From assembly GCF_003339845.1 (NCBI RefSeq), contig NZ_PPTR01000019.1, forward strand, positions 1 through 45,419: a stretch of 45,419 nt of DNA. The letters are read 5' to 3'. The translations under genes and the position numbers were made by a program. Below, in pieces: positions 23,049 through 31,959 of the stretch; position 1 is the first letter of the stretch, and every line of letters begins with the position of its first letter. The DNA comes from Gordonibacter sp. 28C. Lineage in GTDB: Bacteria; Actinomycetota; Coriobacteriia; Coriobacteriales; Eggerthellaceae. A model generated the notes under the pieces. The model did not search any database. It had not been told where the DNA came from and worked only from the letters and a program-made list of their open reading frames with translations.

Positions 23049-26000
23049 CTCCCCGCCCCCCTGGACGGGGCGGCGGCGCGGGCGGCCCCTTCGGCCCCGC
23101 TCGCCAGCATGTGCCTGGCAGGGCACCGGAGCCCCTTCTCCGCGGCCGATGCGGCCGTGCGCGTGGCGATGTCGGACGCGATGCTCCAGGCGGCCCTCGC
23201 CGACGGCATGCTCGCGCCCAGTATGGCCCTCGAGACGTCCTTCCCCACGGCCACGAAGTCCCCGCCGGCGTCGATGGACGCCAGCGCAGCGTCGCGGACG
23301 TTTCGCACGAGCCCGTAGAACCCGATGCCGTTGGGCTGGCCCTCGCTGGCGTCCCGGTCGGCCGCCAGCGACTTGACCAGGGCTAGCGGCCGCCCGCCGC
23401 GCAGCGCGACGGATCCGGCCAGCTCTACGAGCTGGCATTGGTCCGACGAGGACAGCCCGTCCGAGCACTTGGCGATGAGCTCGACGGCCTCGCGCACCGC
23501 TCCCCTGACGTCCTCCGCCCCGTAGGCGGCCTCCCCCGCCTCGACGGCCTTCGCCATCCCGTCCCATCTCAAGCCCTTGTCCTCCGCGCCGACCCCCATG
23601 ACGGGCGTGGCGAAGTAGGACGCCGTCTCCATGGCGGAAGCGTCGAGCCCCTCGTAGGCGTAGACCGAGACGTCCCAGCCCCTGTCTATCCCCCTGTTAA
23701 CCATGATCAGCTCCGCCCGGTCGAACAGCACGAGCCCGGAGTCCTCGAGCGAGAGCTGGTCGCCTCCTATCTCGCTCGCCTCCGCCACGGCGGCCAGGGA
23801 GGGATCGTGTCCCTTCTCGCCGATCTTGGCGTCCAGCTCGGCGAGGCGCTGCTTTACCTCCAGCAGGCGCCGCTGCTGCGGGAAGGGCTTCCCGACGCCC
23901 TCCCTCGCGGCGGCAAGCTCCGCCTGGGCCCGCTCGAGCCTTTCGGCCGCGGACGCGGCGTAGCGCTCCATGTTCCTCGCCTCTCGCTCGATCCTCGTGA
24001 CCGCCCCGATCCCGCTGTCCGCCCCCTCGAAGGTCATGGCAGGCGCGTGTCCGACGCCGACGCGGAAGCAGCCCGTGCCCGCCTGGAACGTCGCCGTCAC
24101 GTCCAGCCCCATGATCGAGCCGACCACCTGGGCCTCGCCGTACGACTCTGCGCATGCCACGAGCGCAGCCCTCAGCGCATCGGCCGCGTCCGTCCTCTTC
24201 TCGCAGTACGCCCCCATCACGGTCATGCCGGGGAAGCCGCCCTCGGGGCCCTTGCGCGCCTTCACCGTGGCGGCGTCGCCCCCGAGCCTCTCGATCGCCT
24301 CCTCGGCCGAGGCTATCTTCGCGGGGCACACCTCGTCGCGCAGCCGCCGGAGCTCCGCCTGGTCCCTCCTGTGGGCCCGCTCAAGGCTGGCCAGGCGGGG
24401 CAGCTCGTTCTGCAACTCTAGGCGCTCTTTCACGTCCGGGTCCCCGGCGCAGAGCGCCTTGACCTCCGCGTAGGAGAGCGCCGCCTGGTCGATGTCATCG
24501 GCGCTGCGGGATGCTGCGCCGGATCCGCCGAACACCTGGCCTATGAACCGCTGCTTGTGCTCGACGGTCTGGTACATGTAGCTGTCGAACGTCCCCTTCG
24601 TGACGTACCGGTAGATGCCGACCTCCTTGTTCCGGTTGCCCTGGCGCAGTATGCGCCCCTCCCGCTGCTCGAGGTCGGACGGCCGCCACGGGCAGTCGAG
24701 GTGGTGGAGGGCCACGAGCCTCGTCTGGACGTTAGTCCCCTCGCCCAGCTTCTGGGTGCTGCCCATGAGCACCCTCACCTCGCCGGAGCGCGCGGCCTCG
24801 AAGAGACGGGCCTTGGCCTTTTCCGTCTTGGCGTCGTGAACATAGGCTATCTCCCCCGCGGGTATGCCCATGTCGACCAGCTTGCCCCGCAGGTCGTCGT
24901 ACACGTTGAAGCCCTCGGGCTTCGGGGTGCTCAGGTCGCAGAACACGATCTGGACGCCGCGCGCCGGTTCGCTGTCCCTCCATATGCCCCAGATCTTCTG
25001 CGCGGCCGCGGAGGTCTTCGACCAGTCCCCGTCCGGCAGGTCGGGGATCACGAGCCTCTGGTCGAGGGCGAGCTTTCGACCGTCGTTGGTCACGACGAGC
25101 ATGTTGTCGCTCGCCGGGTCGACGGATCCCGACCTGATCGCGTCGGCCCGCCTGCCGAGCTCCGCCACCATGCGCACCTGCTCAGGCGACGGCTCCAGCG
25201 CCACGTTCTCGCGCCGCGCCTCCGGGATGCCCGGCAGCGCTATGTCGGCGGCGGTCTTGACGTCGCAAACGGAGGCGAACATCGTGATGAGCTCGGGCAA
25301 GTTGGTGAACGACGAGAACCTGGTCTTTACCTGGAAGCCGGAGCCCTCCGGCTTGAGCTCGAGCGAGGTGGTCTTCCGAGCGAACATCGACGCCCATGCG
25401 TCGAAGCCGTTCAGCCCGGCGAGCGCGAGCGTCTGCGGCTGCAGGTAGCGCTGCATGTTGTAGACCTCGGTCATGCTGTTGGACACGGCCGTCCCCGTCG
25501 CGAACACGACCCCCTTGTAGCCCGTCCGCTCGTTGATCCAGCGCGTCTTGTAGAGCATGTCGGACGCGCGCTGGCTGTCGCCGGCCTGCAGGCCGGCCAC
25601 GTTTCGCATCTTCGTCTCCGTGAACAGGTTCTTATAGTGGTGGGCCTCGTCGACGAAGATGCGGTCGATGCCCAGGTCGGTGAAGTCGAGCATGTCGTCC
25701 TGGTCGTGCTTACGCGTCTTCTCGAGACGCGTCTCGAGGCGCTTCCGGCGCCCCTCGAGCTGCTTGACGGTGAGCCTCTTCGCGGCGTCGTCAGACATCC
25801 TCGCCTGGTCGATGGCGTCCTCGATCCTGATCTTTTCCTCCTCGATGTAGCGGGCCTCCAGCTCGGGCGGCAACGGGATCTTGGCGAGCTGCGTCTCGGA
25901 CACGATGACCGCGTCCCAGTCGCCCGCCGCGATGCGCGCCACGAAGCGCTTGCGGTTGTCCTTCTCGAAGTCGGCGTCGGTGGCCACGAGGATCGACGCC

Positions 26001-28660
26001 TGCGGGTAGAGCCGCATGAACTCGATGCCCCACTGCCCTACCAGGTGCTTCGGCACAGAGAACAGCGGCTTTGAGGCAAGCCCCATCCTCTTGAGCTCCT
26101 GGGATGCGGCGGCCATGGTGTAGGTCTTGCCCGCGCCGACGCAGTACCAGAGCAGGGAGTTCCCGCCGAACACGATCCTCGCGGCCCCGTCCTTCTGGTG
26201 CTTCGCCAGCTCTATGTCGGCCGCCATCCCCTCGAACGACAGCAGCGAGCCGTCGAACTGCCTCGGCACAAGGGAGTTGAAGCGGCGGTTGTACTCGGCG
26301 ACCAGGGCCGCTCGTCGCGCGCCGTCCTCCCATACCCAGTCACGGAACCTCGAGGCGATGGCGTCCTGCTTCGACTGGGCGGCGATGGTGGCCTCCCTGT
26401 CGACGACGGACACGGTCTTCCGCGCGGCCGGGTCGTACATCGTCCTGTTGACCACCGCGTCGCGCAGGTTAAGGGACGCCTCCATGAGGTCGAGGGCGTT
26501 GCGCGCGCGGGTGCCGTACACCCGGTCGACCTTGGCGCCGTACACCTTGCCCTTGTTCGATATGCGCCACTGGGACAGCTCGGGCGAGTACGCGACCGAG
26601 ATCTGGTCGCGGGAGCCCTCCACCCTGTGGCTCCTGGGCAGCTGGAACACCTCGTAGGCGAACTGCTCGTACACCGCCGCCGGTACCCACGTCGCCCCCA
26701 GCTCGAGGGAGATCTCCTCGGCCGGGACGTCGGGCGGCAGGGCCGACTCGAGCGCCTTGACGTTCGCCTCCATGTCCTCGTCCCCCCGGTAGAGCCTCGC
26801 CTCGTCGAGCTTGACCCGGACGTTGCCCGAAAGGTACTCCTCCGCCGTCACCAAGGCCGACAGGGCCGGGTCGTAGTACACGCGGCCGGAGAGGCCGGCG
26901 CGGATGGCCTCGGGCGCGAGCCCGGATACGGACTCCATGTAGCCCATGTCGACGCGGCCGACCGCGTTGAGGGACATGGCGAGCGCCTCGGCGGCGTCGG
27001 CCGCCGTGCGCCGCTTCGGCACCGGGCGGACGGTGCGCCGATCGAACAGGGCGGCCGGCTCCCACTCCCCGTCGACGGGATCCTCCCACGACGACAGCAG
27101 CGGCGCGTAGGCGTCGCCCCGCATCGCAATGACATTGGGCTTGTCGTTGAGCCGGCCGTGCTTCTCCACGAGCCGCTCGTAGGCCGCCTTGAAGGCCGTG
27201 CGCGCCGACTCGATGGGCTCGTCGTCGGCCCCGGCCGACTGCAGGGCCAGGTACTCCCTGCCAAGATCCCTCAGCCCCGCCAAGGCGCGGATCCGCGCTT
27301 CCTGCGATTTGGGCCCGCCGTAGAGGCGCATGGTGTCGCCCTCGCGGTACCACAGCGCGCCGTCGACGACGCCGTAGCAGCCGTCCGGCACGGACGGGTC
27401 GGCCTCGATCAAGTCGGCGGCGGCCGCGCCGCCGCGCGCGGCGGGCAGCGGGCGCTCCTCGTAGGAACCGGACGCGAGTTCCATGAGCCTCCCCGCGAGG
27501 GAGGCGGCCGCCTCGGCCCAGTCGCCCTTGCAGGCGAGCTGCGGGCCGTAGGGGCCGGACACGACCTCGAGCTCGCCGAGCACGGCCTCCCGGTGCTCCG
27601 CGATCCAGCGGTTCACCCGCACGCCGTCCGAATGCTCCACCGTACCGACCCATGGGAGGCCGGCGGCCTCCTCATTGGAGATCCTCTCGTGCCTCTTCCT
27701 CAGCACGACGACGTCGCTCGTCACGGTCGTCCCCGCCGACGCCCTGAACGTGCTGTCGGGCAGCCTCGCCGCGCAGACCAGCTCGGCCCTGGCCGCCAGC
27801 TCGCGCCTCGCGGAGCTCGACTTCTTATCGAGCGTTCCCGAGGCGGTGATGAACGCGACGAGGCCGCCGGGGCGCACGTGGTCGAGCGACTTGGCGAAGA
27901 AGTAATCGTGGACGAGCATCCCCTCGCCGGCATGGCGGCGGTCGTAGACCGAGAACTGGCCGAAGGGGACGTTGGTGACGGCGACGTCGAACGAGTCGTC
28001 GGCCAGCGTCGTCGCCTCGTAGCCCTTGCACTGGACGGCCATGCCGGGGTGCGCGTGCTGCGCTATCAGGGCGGACACCGGGTCGGGCTCCACCATGGTG
28101 ATGCTGGCGAGGCCGGCCATGCCCTCCGGCATCGCGTCGGCGAACCGGCCCGTCCCGGCGGCCGGGTCGAGCACGTTGCCGGCGGAGAACCCGGCCATGG
28201 CGAGGTAGTCCCACACCGCGCGGGCCACCTCGATCGGGGTGTAGTAAGCGGTGAGCGTGGACTCGCGCGCCTTGGCGTACTCCCTCTCCGTGAGGCCGGC
28301 CTTGAGCCTCTCGCGCTCGGCCGCGTAGGCGTCCGACGTCTCGTCGAACACCTCGGCGAGGCCGCCCCACCCGACGAACGAGAGCATCCTGGCCGCCTCC
28401 TCGGGCGTCGCCTCGCGGCCCTCGCGCTCGAGCTCCTTCGCGACCATGACCGCTTCGATGTTCCGCGCGATCCTCGTGCGGGAAGGAGCCGGCGAGGCGT
28501 CCCCGATGGGACGGCGGGACGGCTCCGTGGCCGCCGTGCCCTTCTCCGGCGATGCGGCGTGCGCCGCCCGCTCGGGCGAGGGGGCCGGCGACGCCGGCTC
28601 GAACACGGGGGCGGCGTCCGACGGCTCGAACAGCAGGTCGAGCGACATCTGGCCCTCCAT
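23045..28660 (-). CDS. DarB-like N6-adenine methyltransferase/SNF2-type helicase polyvalent protein
   Basis: 1,871 residues from ATG 28660 (AGGAAGGTG upstream). N6-adenine methyltransferase domain at about 110-300, with DPAAGTGRF near 165 (SAM motif I) and NVPFG near 231 (variant of NPPY). A helicase domain begins near 840: GAGKTYT (Walker A), VDEAHHYKN near 1003 (DEAH), and helicase C with MGSTQKLGEGTNVQ near 1300 and EQREGRILRQGN near 1335. Coiled-coil and Ala-rich segments complete the C-terminus. This domain order and size match phage P1 DarB and the large methylase-helicases of conjugative elements, linked to protection of entering DNA from restriction. Anti-restriction is therefore the best guess. 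The frame is open upstream through the NTPase gene (see 29081-29677). Confidence 0.88.
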   Translation of the reverse strand: MEGQMSLDLLFEPSDAAPVFEPASPAPSPERAAHAASPEKGTAATEPSRRPIGDASPAPSRTRIARNIEAVMVAKELEREGREATPEEAARMLSFVGWGGLAEVFDETSDAYAAERERLKAGLTEREYAKARESTLTAYYTPIEVARAVWDYLAMAGFSAGNVLDPAAGTGRFADAMPEGMAGLASITMVEPDPVSALIAQHAHPGMAVQCKGYEATTLADDSFDVAVTNVPFGQFSVYDRRHAGEGMLVHDYFFAKSLDHVRPGGLVAFITASGTLDKKSSSARRELAARAELVCAARLPDSTFRASAGTTVTSDVVVLRKRHERISNEEAAGLPWVGTVEHSDGVRVNRWIAEHREAVLGELEVVSGPYGPQLACKGDWAEAAASLAGRLMELASGSYEERPLPAARGGAAAADLIEADPSVPDGCYGVVDGALWYREGDTMRLYGGPKSQEARIRALAGLRDLGREYLALQSAGADDEPIESARTAFKAAYERLVEKHGRLNDKPNVIAMRGDAYAPLLSSWEDPVDGEWEPAALFDRRTVRPVPKRRTAADAAEALAMSLNAVGRVDMGYMESVSGLAPEAIRAGLSGRVYYDPALSALVTAEEYLSGNVRVKLDEARLYRGDEDMEANVKALESALPPDVPAEEISLELGATWVPAAVYEQFAYEVFQLPRSHRVEGSRDQISVAYSPELSQWRISNKGKVYGAKVDRVYGTRARNALDLMEASLNLRDAVVNRTMYDPAARKTVSVVDREATIAAQSKQDAIASRFRDWVWEDGARRAALVAEYNRRFNSLVPRQFDGSLLSFEGMAADIELAKHQKDGAARIVFGGNSLLWYCVGAGKTYTMAAASQELKRMGLASKPLFSVPKHLVGQWGIEFMRLYPQASILVATDADFEKDNRKRFVARIAAGDWDAVIVSETQLAKIPLPPELEARYIEEEKIRIEDAIDQARMSDDAAKRLTVKQLEGRRKRLETRLEKTRKHDQDDMLDFTDLGIDRIFVDEAHHYKNLFTETKMRNVAGLQAGDSQRASDMLYKTRWINERTGYKGVVFATGTAVSNSMTEVYNMQRYLQPQTLALAGLNGFDAWASMFARKTTSLELKPEGSGFQVKTRFSSFTNLPELITMFASVCDVKTAADIALPGIPEARRENVALEPSPEQVRMVAELGRRADAIRSGSVDPASDNMLVVTNDGRKLALDQRLVIPDLPDGDWSKTSAAAQKIWGIWRDSEPARGVQIVFCDLSTPKPEGFNVYDDLRGKLVDMGIPAGEIAYVHDAKTEKAKARLFEAARSGEVRVLMGSTQKLGEGTNVQTRLVALHHLDCPWRPSDLEQREGRILRQGNRNKEVGIYRYVTKGTFDSYMYQTVEHKQRFIGQVFGGSGAASRSADDIDQAALSYAEVKALCAGDPDVKERLELQNELPRLASLERAHRRDQAELRRLRDEVCPAKIASAEEAIERLGGDAATVKARKGPEGGFPGMTVMGAYCEKRTDAADALRAALVACAESYGEAQVVGSIMGLDVTATFQAGTGCFRVGVGHAPAMTFEGADSGIGAVTRIEREARNMERYAASAAERLERAQAELAAAREGVGKPFPQQRRLLEVKQRLAELDAKIGEKGHDPSLAAVAEASEIGGDQLSLEDSGLVLFDRAELIMVNRGIDRGWDVSVYAYEGLDASAMETASYFATPVMGVGAEDKGLRWDGMAKAVEAGEAAYGAEDVRGAVREAVELIAKCSDGLSSSDQCQLVELAGSVALRGGRPLALVKSLAADRDASEGQPNGIGFYGLVRNVRDAALASIDAGGDFVAVGKDVSRAILGASMPSARAAWSIASDIATRTAASAAEKGLRCPARHMLASGAEGAARAAAPSRGAGR

Positions 28661-28698
28661 CACCTTCCTGCCGCGCCTGGAGGGCCGGCGCCGCGCCG

Positions 28699-29079
28699 CT
28701 ACAGGCTTATCGCTATGTCCGGTATCTCCGAGATCATGGCCTCGTTCTCCGCCGCCGCGGCGGCGTTCATCAGCGCCGCCTTCTGCTGCGCGTCTTTTGC
28801 CTGGGAGCTCTGCGGGGACCGCATCCACGCCTGCGCGGCGGCCGTCCTGCGCGACTCCGCCAGCAGGTGAACCATGGCCATCTCCCTGCCGACCTGCTCC
28901 TCGCTCTTGCCCTCCAGCGTCTCCGGCGCGTGCTGCAGGCGCCAGTCGCGCATCGCCACCGCCACGGGATCCTTCGCCCAGCCTTCGAGGCCTAGCTGCC
29001 ACTCCAGGTGCTCCTTCTCCAGGCCCGCCTCCCTGGCGTCCCGCTCCAGCTCCCTGTAAAGCTCGTCGTAGTTCATCAT
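28699..29079 (-). CDS. Hypothetical helical protein between NTPase and methyltransferase-helicase
   Basis: 126 residues from ATG 29079 (a second ATG follows directly); AGAGGACCGGAG upstream. Strongly charged and helical: MMNYDELYRELERDAREAGL, LGLEGWAKDPVAVAMRDWR, EEQVGREMAMVHLLAESRR, AAALMNAAAAAENEAM. Its frame looks protein-like, while the frame used by the NTPase and the giant gene over the same bases is Arg/Gly-rich noise; this is why I call the gene here. The stop lies 38 nt before the giant gene. No family recognised. Confidence 0.75.
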   Translation of the reverse strand: MMNYDELYRELERDAREAGLEKEHLEWQLGLEGWAKDPVAVAMRDWRLQHAPETLEGKSEEQVGREMAMVHLLAESRRTAAAQAWMRSPQSSQAKDAQQKAALMNAAAAAENEAMISEIPDIAISL

Positions 29080-29080
29080 C

Positions 29081-29677
29081 TCCGGTCCTCTCTGCCAAGC
29101 CGTGCTCGACGGCCATCTCCGCAACCTTGCCCGCGTCGCCGCGGCCCACCGTCTCGTACCGCCCCGCCGTGGCCCTCTCGACAAGGGCCAGGACGTCCGC
29201 GTCGATCCTCTCGGCCTCGTCCTCGGCGTGTATCCGGGCGCGGGGGTCGTACGCCCCCTCCCTGGCGACGATCACGTTGACCGACTCCTGTGCCTCGAAC
29301 TCGTCCTGCGCGAGGGCCGCCAGCCTCGCCGCCCTGTCCTCGTCGGCGTCGGGGGCGAGGTAGGCGAGGCCCATGATGGCCGGCGAGTCCGCCACGACGA
29401 ACTGCACGAGCCCGTCGAGCCGGCGCTCGCGCGCCGACTGCCGGCGGTACAGCTCCTCCTGGCTCTCCACGCTGCCGTCCAGCAGGCGCGCCGCCTCCTG
29501 GTCGCCGCGCGCAGCGTCGTAGATGCAGTCCTTGACCACCTCGCCGACGCACTCGGCCGTGTAGCCGCGCGCCTTGAGCTCCGCCGCGACGGCGTACGCC
29601 ATCGTCGACTTGCCGGAGCCGGGCCCGCCGAACACGTTCACGTGCACGGATCCCGTTGCGCCGCCCTGCGCGCTCAT
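29081..29677 (-). CDS. P-loop NTPase (AAA/kinase-like); reading frame lacks its own stop
   Basis: About 199 residues of clear coding sequence from ATG 29677 (AAGGATCGAG upstream). Walker A GPGSGKST at 18-25, then VGEVVKDCIYDAARGD, QFVVADSPAIMGLAYLAPD, VIVAREGAYDPRARIHAEDE and EERIDADV-like segments, as in small nucleotide kinases or NadR/AAA_28-type NTPases of phages and plasmids. The frame does not stop: it continues through 28699-29079 out of that gene's frame and then in frame into the giant gene, giving 2,210 codons in total. A TGATGA overlapping the next start (ATGATGA) lies in the third frame, one base away, so a missing base in the assembly or a -1 shift would restore a normal ATGA-coupled end. 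Confidence 0.75.
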
Positions 29678-29826
29678 CGCTCGATCCTTATTCCGTTGTG
29701 AATCCGGGATTTCGGTCCCGTGTCGCTTCTCGCCGCCCGCGCGCCGCCTGGATTTGGGAGATGGCTCGCGCTCGGGCACGGTGCCATTATCTCACCTATC
29801 GATGCCTTTGTGTAGTGCTCGGCCAT
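29674..29826 (-). CDS. Small ORF coupled to the NTPase gene
   Basis: 50 residues. The ATG at 29826 follows a strong AAAAGGGAGAAAG site, and the stop overlaps the NTPase start (ATGA), as in the other genes of this cassette; both support that it is real. The sequence begins MAEHYTKASIGEIMAPC and becomes Arg/Pro/Ser-rich. It could be a leader or a tiny protein of unknown function. Confidence 0.5.
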   Translation of the reverse strand: MAEHYTKASIGEIMAPCPSASHLPNPGGARAARSDTGPKSRIHNGIRIER

Positions 29827-29837
29827 GTCTTTCTCCC

Positions 29838-29890
29838 TTTTTTCAAAAACTCGACTATTCAAGTTTTCCAGTTTTCCAATACCTTGGTTC
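29838..29890. repeat. AT-rich patch sharing the centromere-like repeat motif
   Basis: Contains TATTCAAGTTTT at 29856-29867, identical to 4651-4662 in the array before parA, plus related CAAAAACTCG and TTCTCAAG pieces. It lies between the TM2 gene and the 50-aa ORF and may hold their promoter or a secondary binding site of the RHH partition protein. Confidence 0.5.
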
Positions 29891-30310
29891 TCAAGCCGCC
29901 ATCAACGCGACCGTGAGCGCCGTCAACGCGACCGCCGCCGCGGTCGTCATCCATGCGACGAAGGCCCAGCCGACGGCCATCCCCGCGGCGGCGAGGCTCC
30001 CCTTGGCCGCCCTGCGGCGCAGCGGCGTCCCGTCCGCGGCCTTCCAGCGCGAGGCCGCGATGGCGGCCACGTCCGCGAGCGCGCCGAGCCCGAGCAGGCC
30101 TCCCGTCAGCAGCCATACGATTGCCGTAGCGATCTTGCCCGTATAGAACCTGTGCGCCCCGGTGAACCCCAGGACGCTGGCGAGCGCGAGCGCGACGTGC
30201 CAGCTCTGCGAGTTCGGCTCTTCGGACTCCTCTTCCCGCAGCGGCCGCTGCTCCAACGGGTACGGGCAGAACAGCTTCGACCCGTCGGCCAATGTGACCC
30301 ACTCGCCCAT
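29891..30310 (-). CDS. TM2-domain membrane protein
   Basis: 139 residues. The TM2 signature is clear: a helix then LGFTGAHRFYTGKIATAIVW and LLTGGLLGLGALADV, a pair of membrane helices joined by the G-x-H-R-F-Y-x-G motif. A third helix near the end (VGWAFVAWMTTAAAVALTAL) follows a basic loop. The cytoplasmic N-terminus is short and acidic. TM2 proteins have no uniform function; here the position after the T4SS genes suggests an accessory role in transfer or at the membrane. Confidence 0.85.
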   Translation of the reverse strand: MGEWVTLADGSKLFCPYPLEQRPLREEESEEPNSQSWHVALALASVLGFTGAHRFYTGKIATAIVWLLTGGLLGLGALADVAAIAASRWKAADGTPLRRRAAKGSLAAAGMAVGWAFVAWMTTAAAVALTALTVALMAA

Positions 30311-30323
30311 ATCCGCCTCCGAT

Positions 30324-30833
30324 CTAGTACACCAACGAGATGGTTCCGAAAGCCCCGCCCATAAGCGCCATGACGCCGCCCGACACGGCGGCCTGCAGGC
30401 CCTTCTTCGCGGCCACTGCGTCGTCCGAGTGGAAGAAGTAGTCGTAGAAGCCGTTGATCATCCAAAGGGTGCCGAGCGCGATCAGGCCCGGAACGGCGAA
30501 CTCGCGCATGAAGCCGTTCAGGCTCCCACGGCCGAGGTCGTAGGCCGTGAAGGCGACCATGACCCCTCCCGTCGCGAGCATGCCGAGCGCCTGGCGCGCC
30601 GCGGGCCCGTCGTCCGAGCGGTTCTGGAAGTACCGGTACGCCCCGAATGCGGTGAGGACGTACCCGGCGAGCTGCACGATGGGCTTGAGCACCTCGCTCA
30701 CGAGCCTGTCGAGAGTCATGCCGTCCTGCCCCAGCGCCGCACCGTACCCCCATGCCCAAGCCTGGGAGGCGTCGGCAAGGGAGAGCGCCGCGGCGAGCGC
30801 GACGACGGCGGCTGTCTTCGATCCATGCCTCAT
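30324..30833 (-). CDS. Membrane protein, pilin/VirB2-like architecture
   Basis: 169 residues with an N-terminal signal-like helix (VVALAAALSLADASQAWA), then helices around VQLAGYVLTAFGAYRYF, GMLATGGVMVAFTAYDL, FAVPGLIALGTLWMINGFYDY and GGVMALMGGAFGTISLV. VirB2/TrbC-like proteins have a cleaved signal and hydrophobic helices, but this one is longer and has more helices. It directly follows the TrbL-like gene (1-nt gap). Confidence 0.75.
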   Translation of the reverse strand: MRHGSKTAAVVALAAALSLADASQAWAWGYGAALGQDGMTLDRLVSEVLKPIVQLAGYVLTAFGAYRYFQNRSDDGPAARQALGMLATGGVMVAFTAYDLGRGSLNGFMREFAVPGLIALGTLWMINGFYDYFFHSDDAVAAKKGLQAAVSGGVMALMGGAFGTISLVY

Positions 30834-30834
30834 G

Positions 30835-31959
30835 TCACATCATCTTCCCGACGACCTTGTACGTCGTCATCGTCGAACCGAGCACGACCACCAGCAGCGT
30901 CGCCGTGTAGATGAGCCCTCCCCGGATGATCTGCCAGATGTCGCCGCCCGACGTCACGATCACCCCTTCGAGGATCATGGGCGTGATGATGACGACCGCC
31001 TGGACGACCGCGATCATGATGGCCGCGCTGCCGATCTCTTTGAAGTACATCCTGCCGGCCTCGGCCCACTCCTCGCTGAGAAGGAACGCCACGGGAATGC
31101 TACAGAATCCCGTGAGCACGCTCGCCTCGGCGAACCTGGCCAGGATCACGGCCTCGCCCGCGAAGGACACGATCATCGACATCACCCAGAAGAAGAGAGC
31201 GCCGAGGTAGAGCAGGAGCAGGCTGCCGATGTAGGAGCCGAGCGCCCCTGCTATGCCGGCGTTGCCGGAGGCGTCGCCGGCGGTCTGCCCGAGAGCGGAG
31301 TTGACGGCCGCGGACAGCGCCGCCTGGTCGAAGGACACGCCGGCCGACCCGCCCGGGGCGTACTGGGAGATGGCGTTCGATATGCCGTCGCCGGCGAGGA
31401 GTATCCCGTATATGAGCAGCGGCGCGAGGTCGATCAGCGTTTTGTACAAGAAGAACTTGACCAGCATCATCACGAGCTCGTAAAGCCCCTCCCCATGGAT
31501 GAAGCTGCCGTCGGTCGCCGTGACCTTCTTGAACACCCCTTGGAAAAGGAACACCATGATGAGCGACTCGCCCACCGGCGCGGCCGCCTTGTTGATGACG
31601 GCGATGACGTCGGCGACGCGCGAGGCGTCCACGTCGAACTTGTAGGACGCGAGCTGCGACAGCCAGGTGTCGGACGCCGACTGCATTATCGCCGCCACGC
31701 CGTCGCCGAGGCCGAGGGCGGTGAAGAAGTTGTTGACTATGCCGGAGATCGACAGGCCGGTCAGATCCTCGATCCACCCGCCGTAGGCCGTATCCGCGAG
31801 GATCATCATAGCGAGCATCGCGATCAGGACGCATGCTCCCGCCAAACTCGTGCGGAAGACCACGCGCCTCCACCGGGCTGCACGATCTACGGTTGCGGAC
31901 AGATGGCTGATGACGGGATCGGGAGCGACGGCACCCTCGTACGCCGGCGCGCGCCTCAT
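30835..31959 (-). CDS. TrbL/VirB6-like T4SS channel protein
   Basis: 374 residues with about six hydrophobic helices: LAGACVLIAMLAMMILA near the N-terminus, MVFLFQGVFKK-adjacent and MMLVKFFLYKTLIDLAPLLIYGI in the middle, SLLLLYLGALFFWVMSMIVSF, then AAIMIAVVQAVVIITPMIL and LIYTATLLVVVL. The helix number, the Gly/Ser-rich extracellular loop and the gene order suit the VirB6/TrbL family, the inner-membrane core of Gram-positive conjugation channels. It overlaps the previous gene by 4 nt (ATGA). Confidence 0.8.
   Translation of the reverse strand: MRRAPAYEGAVAPDPVISHLSATVDRAARWRRVVFRTSLAGACVLIAMLAMMILADTAYGGWIEDLTGLSISGIVNNFFTALGLGDGVAAIMQSASDTWLSQLASYKFDVDASRVADVIAVINKAAAPVGESLIMVFLFQGVFKKVTATDGSFIHGEGLYELVMMLVKFFLYKTLIDLAPLLIYGILLAGDGISNAISQYAPGGSAGVSFDQAALSAAVNSALGQTAGDASGNAGIAGALGSYIGSLLLLYLGALFFWVMSMIVSFAGEAVILARFAEASVLTGFCSIPVAFLLSEEWAEAGRMYFKEIGSAAIMIAVVQAVVIITPMILEGVIVTSGGDIWQIIRGGLIYTATLLVVVLGSTMTTYKVVGKMM

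Noticed and set aside
26198-28870. + strand open frame of 890 codons opposite the methyltransferase-helicase
   Set aside because: Same shadow effect; the opposite strand carries clear methyltransferase and helicase motifs, and the + translation has none.
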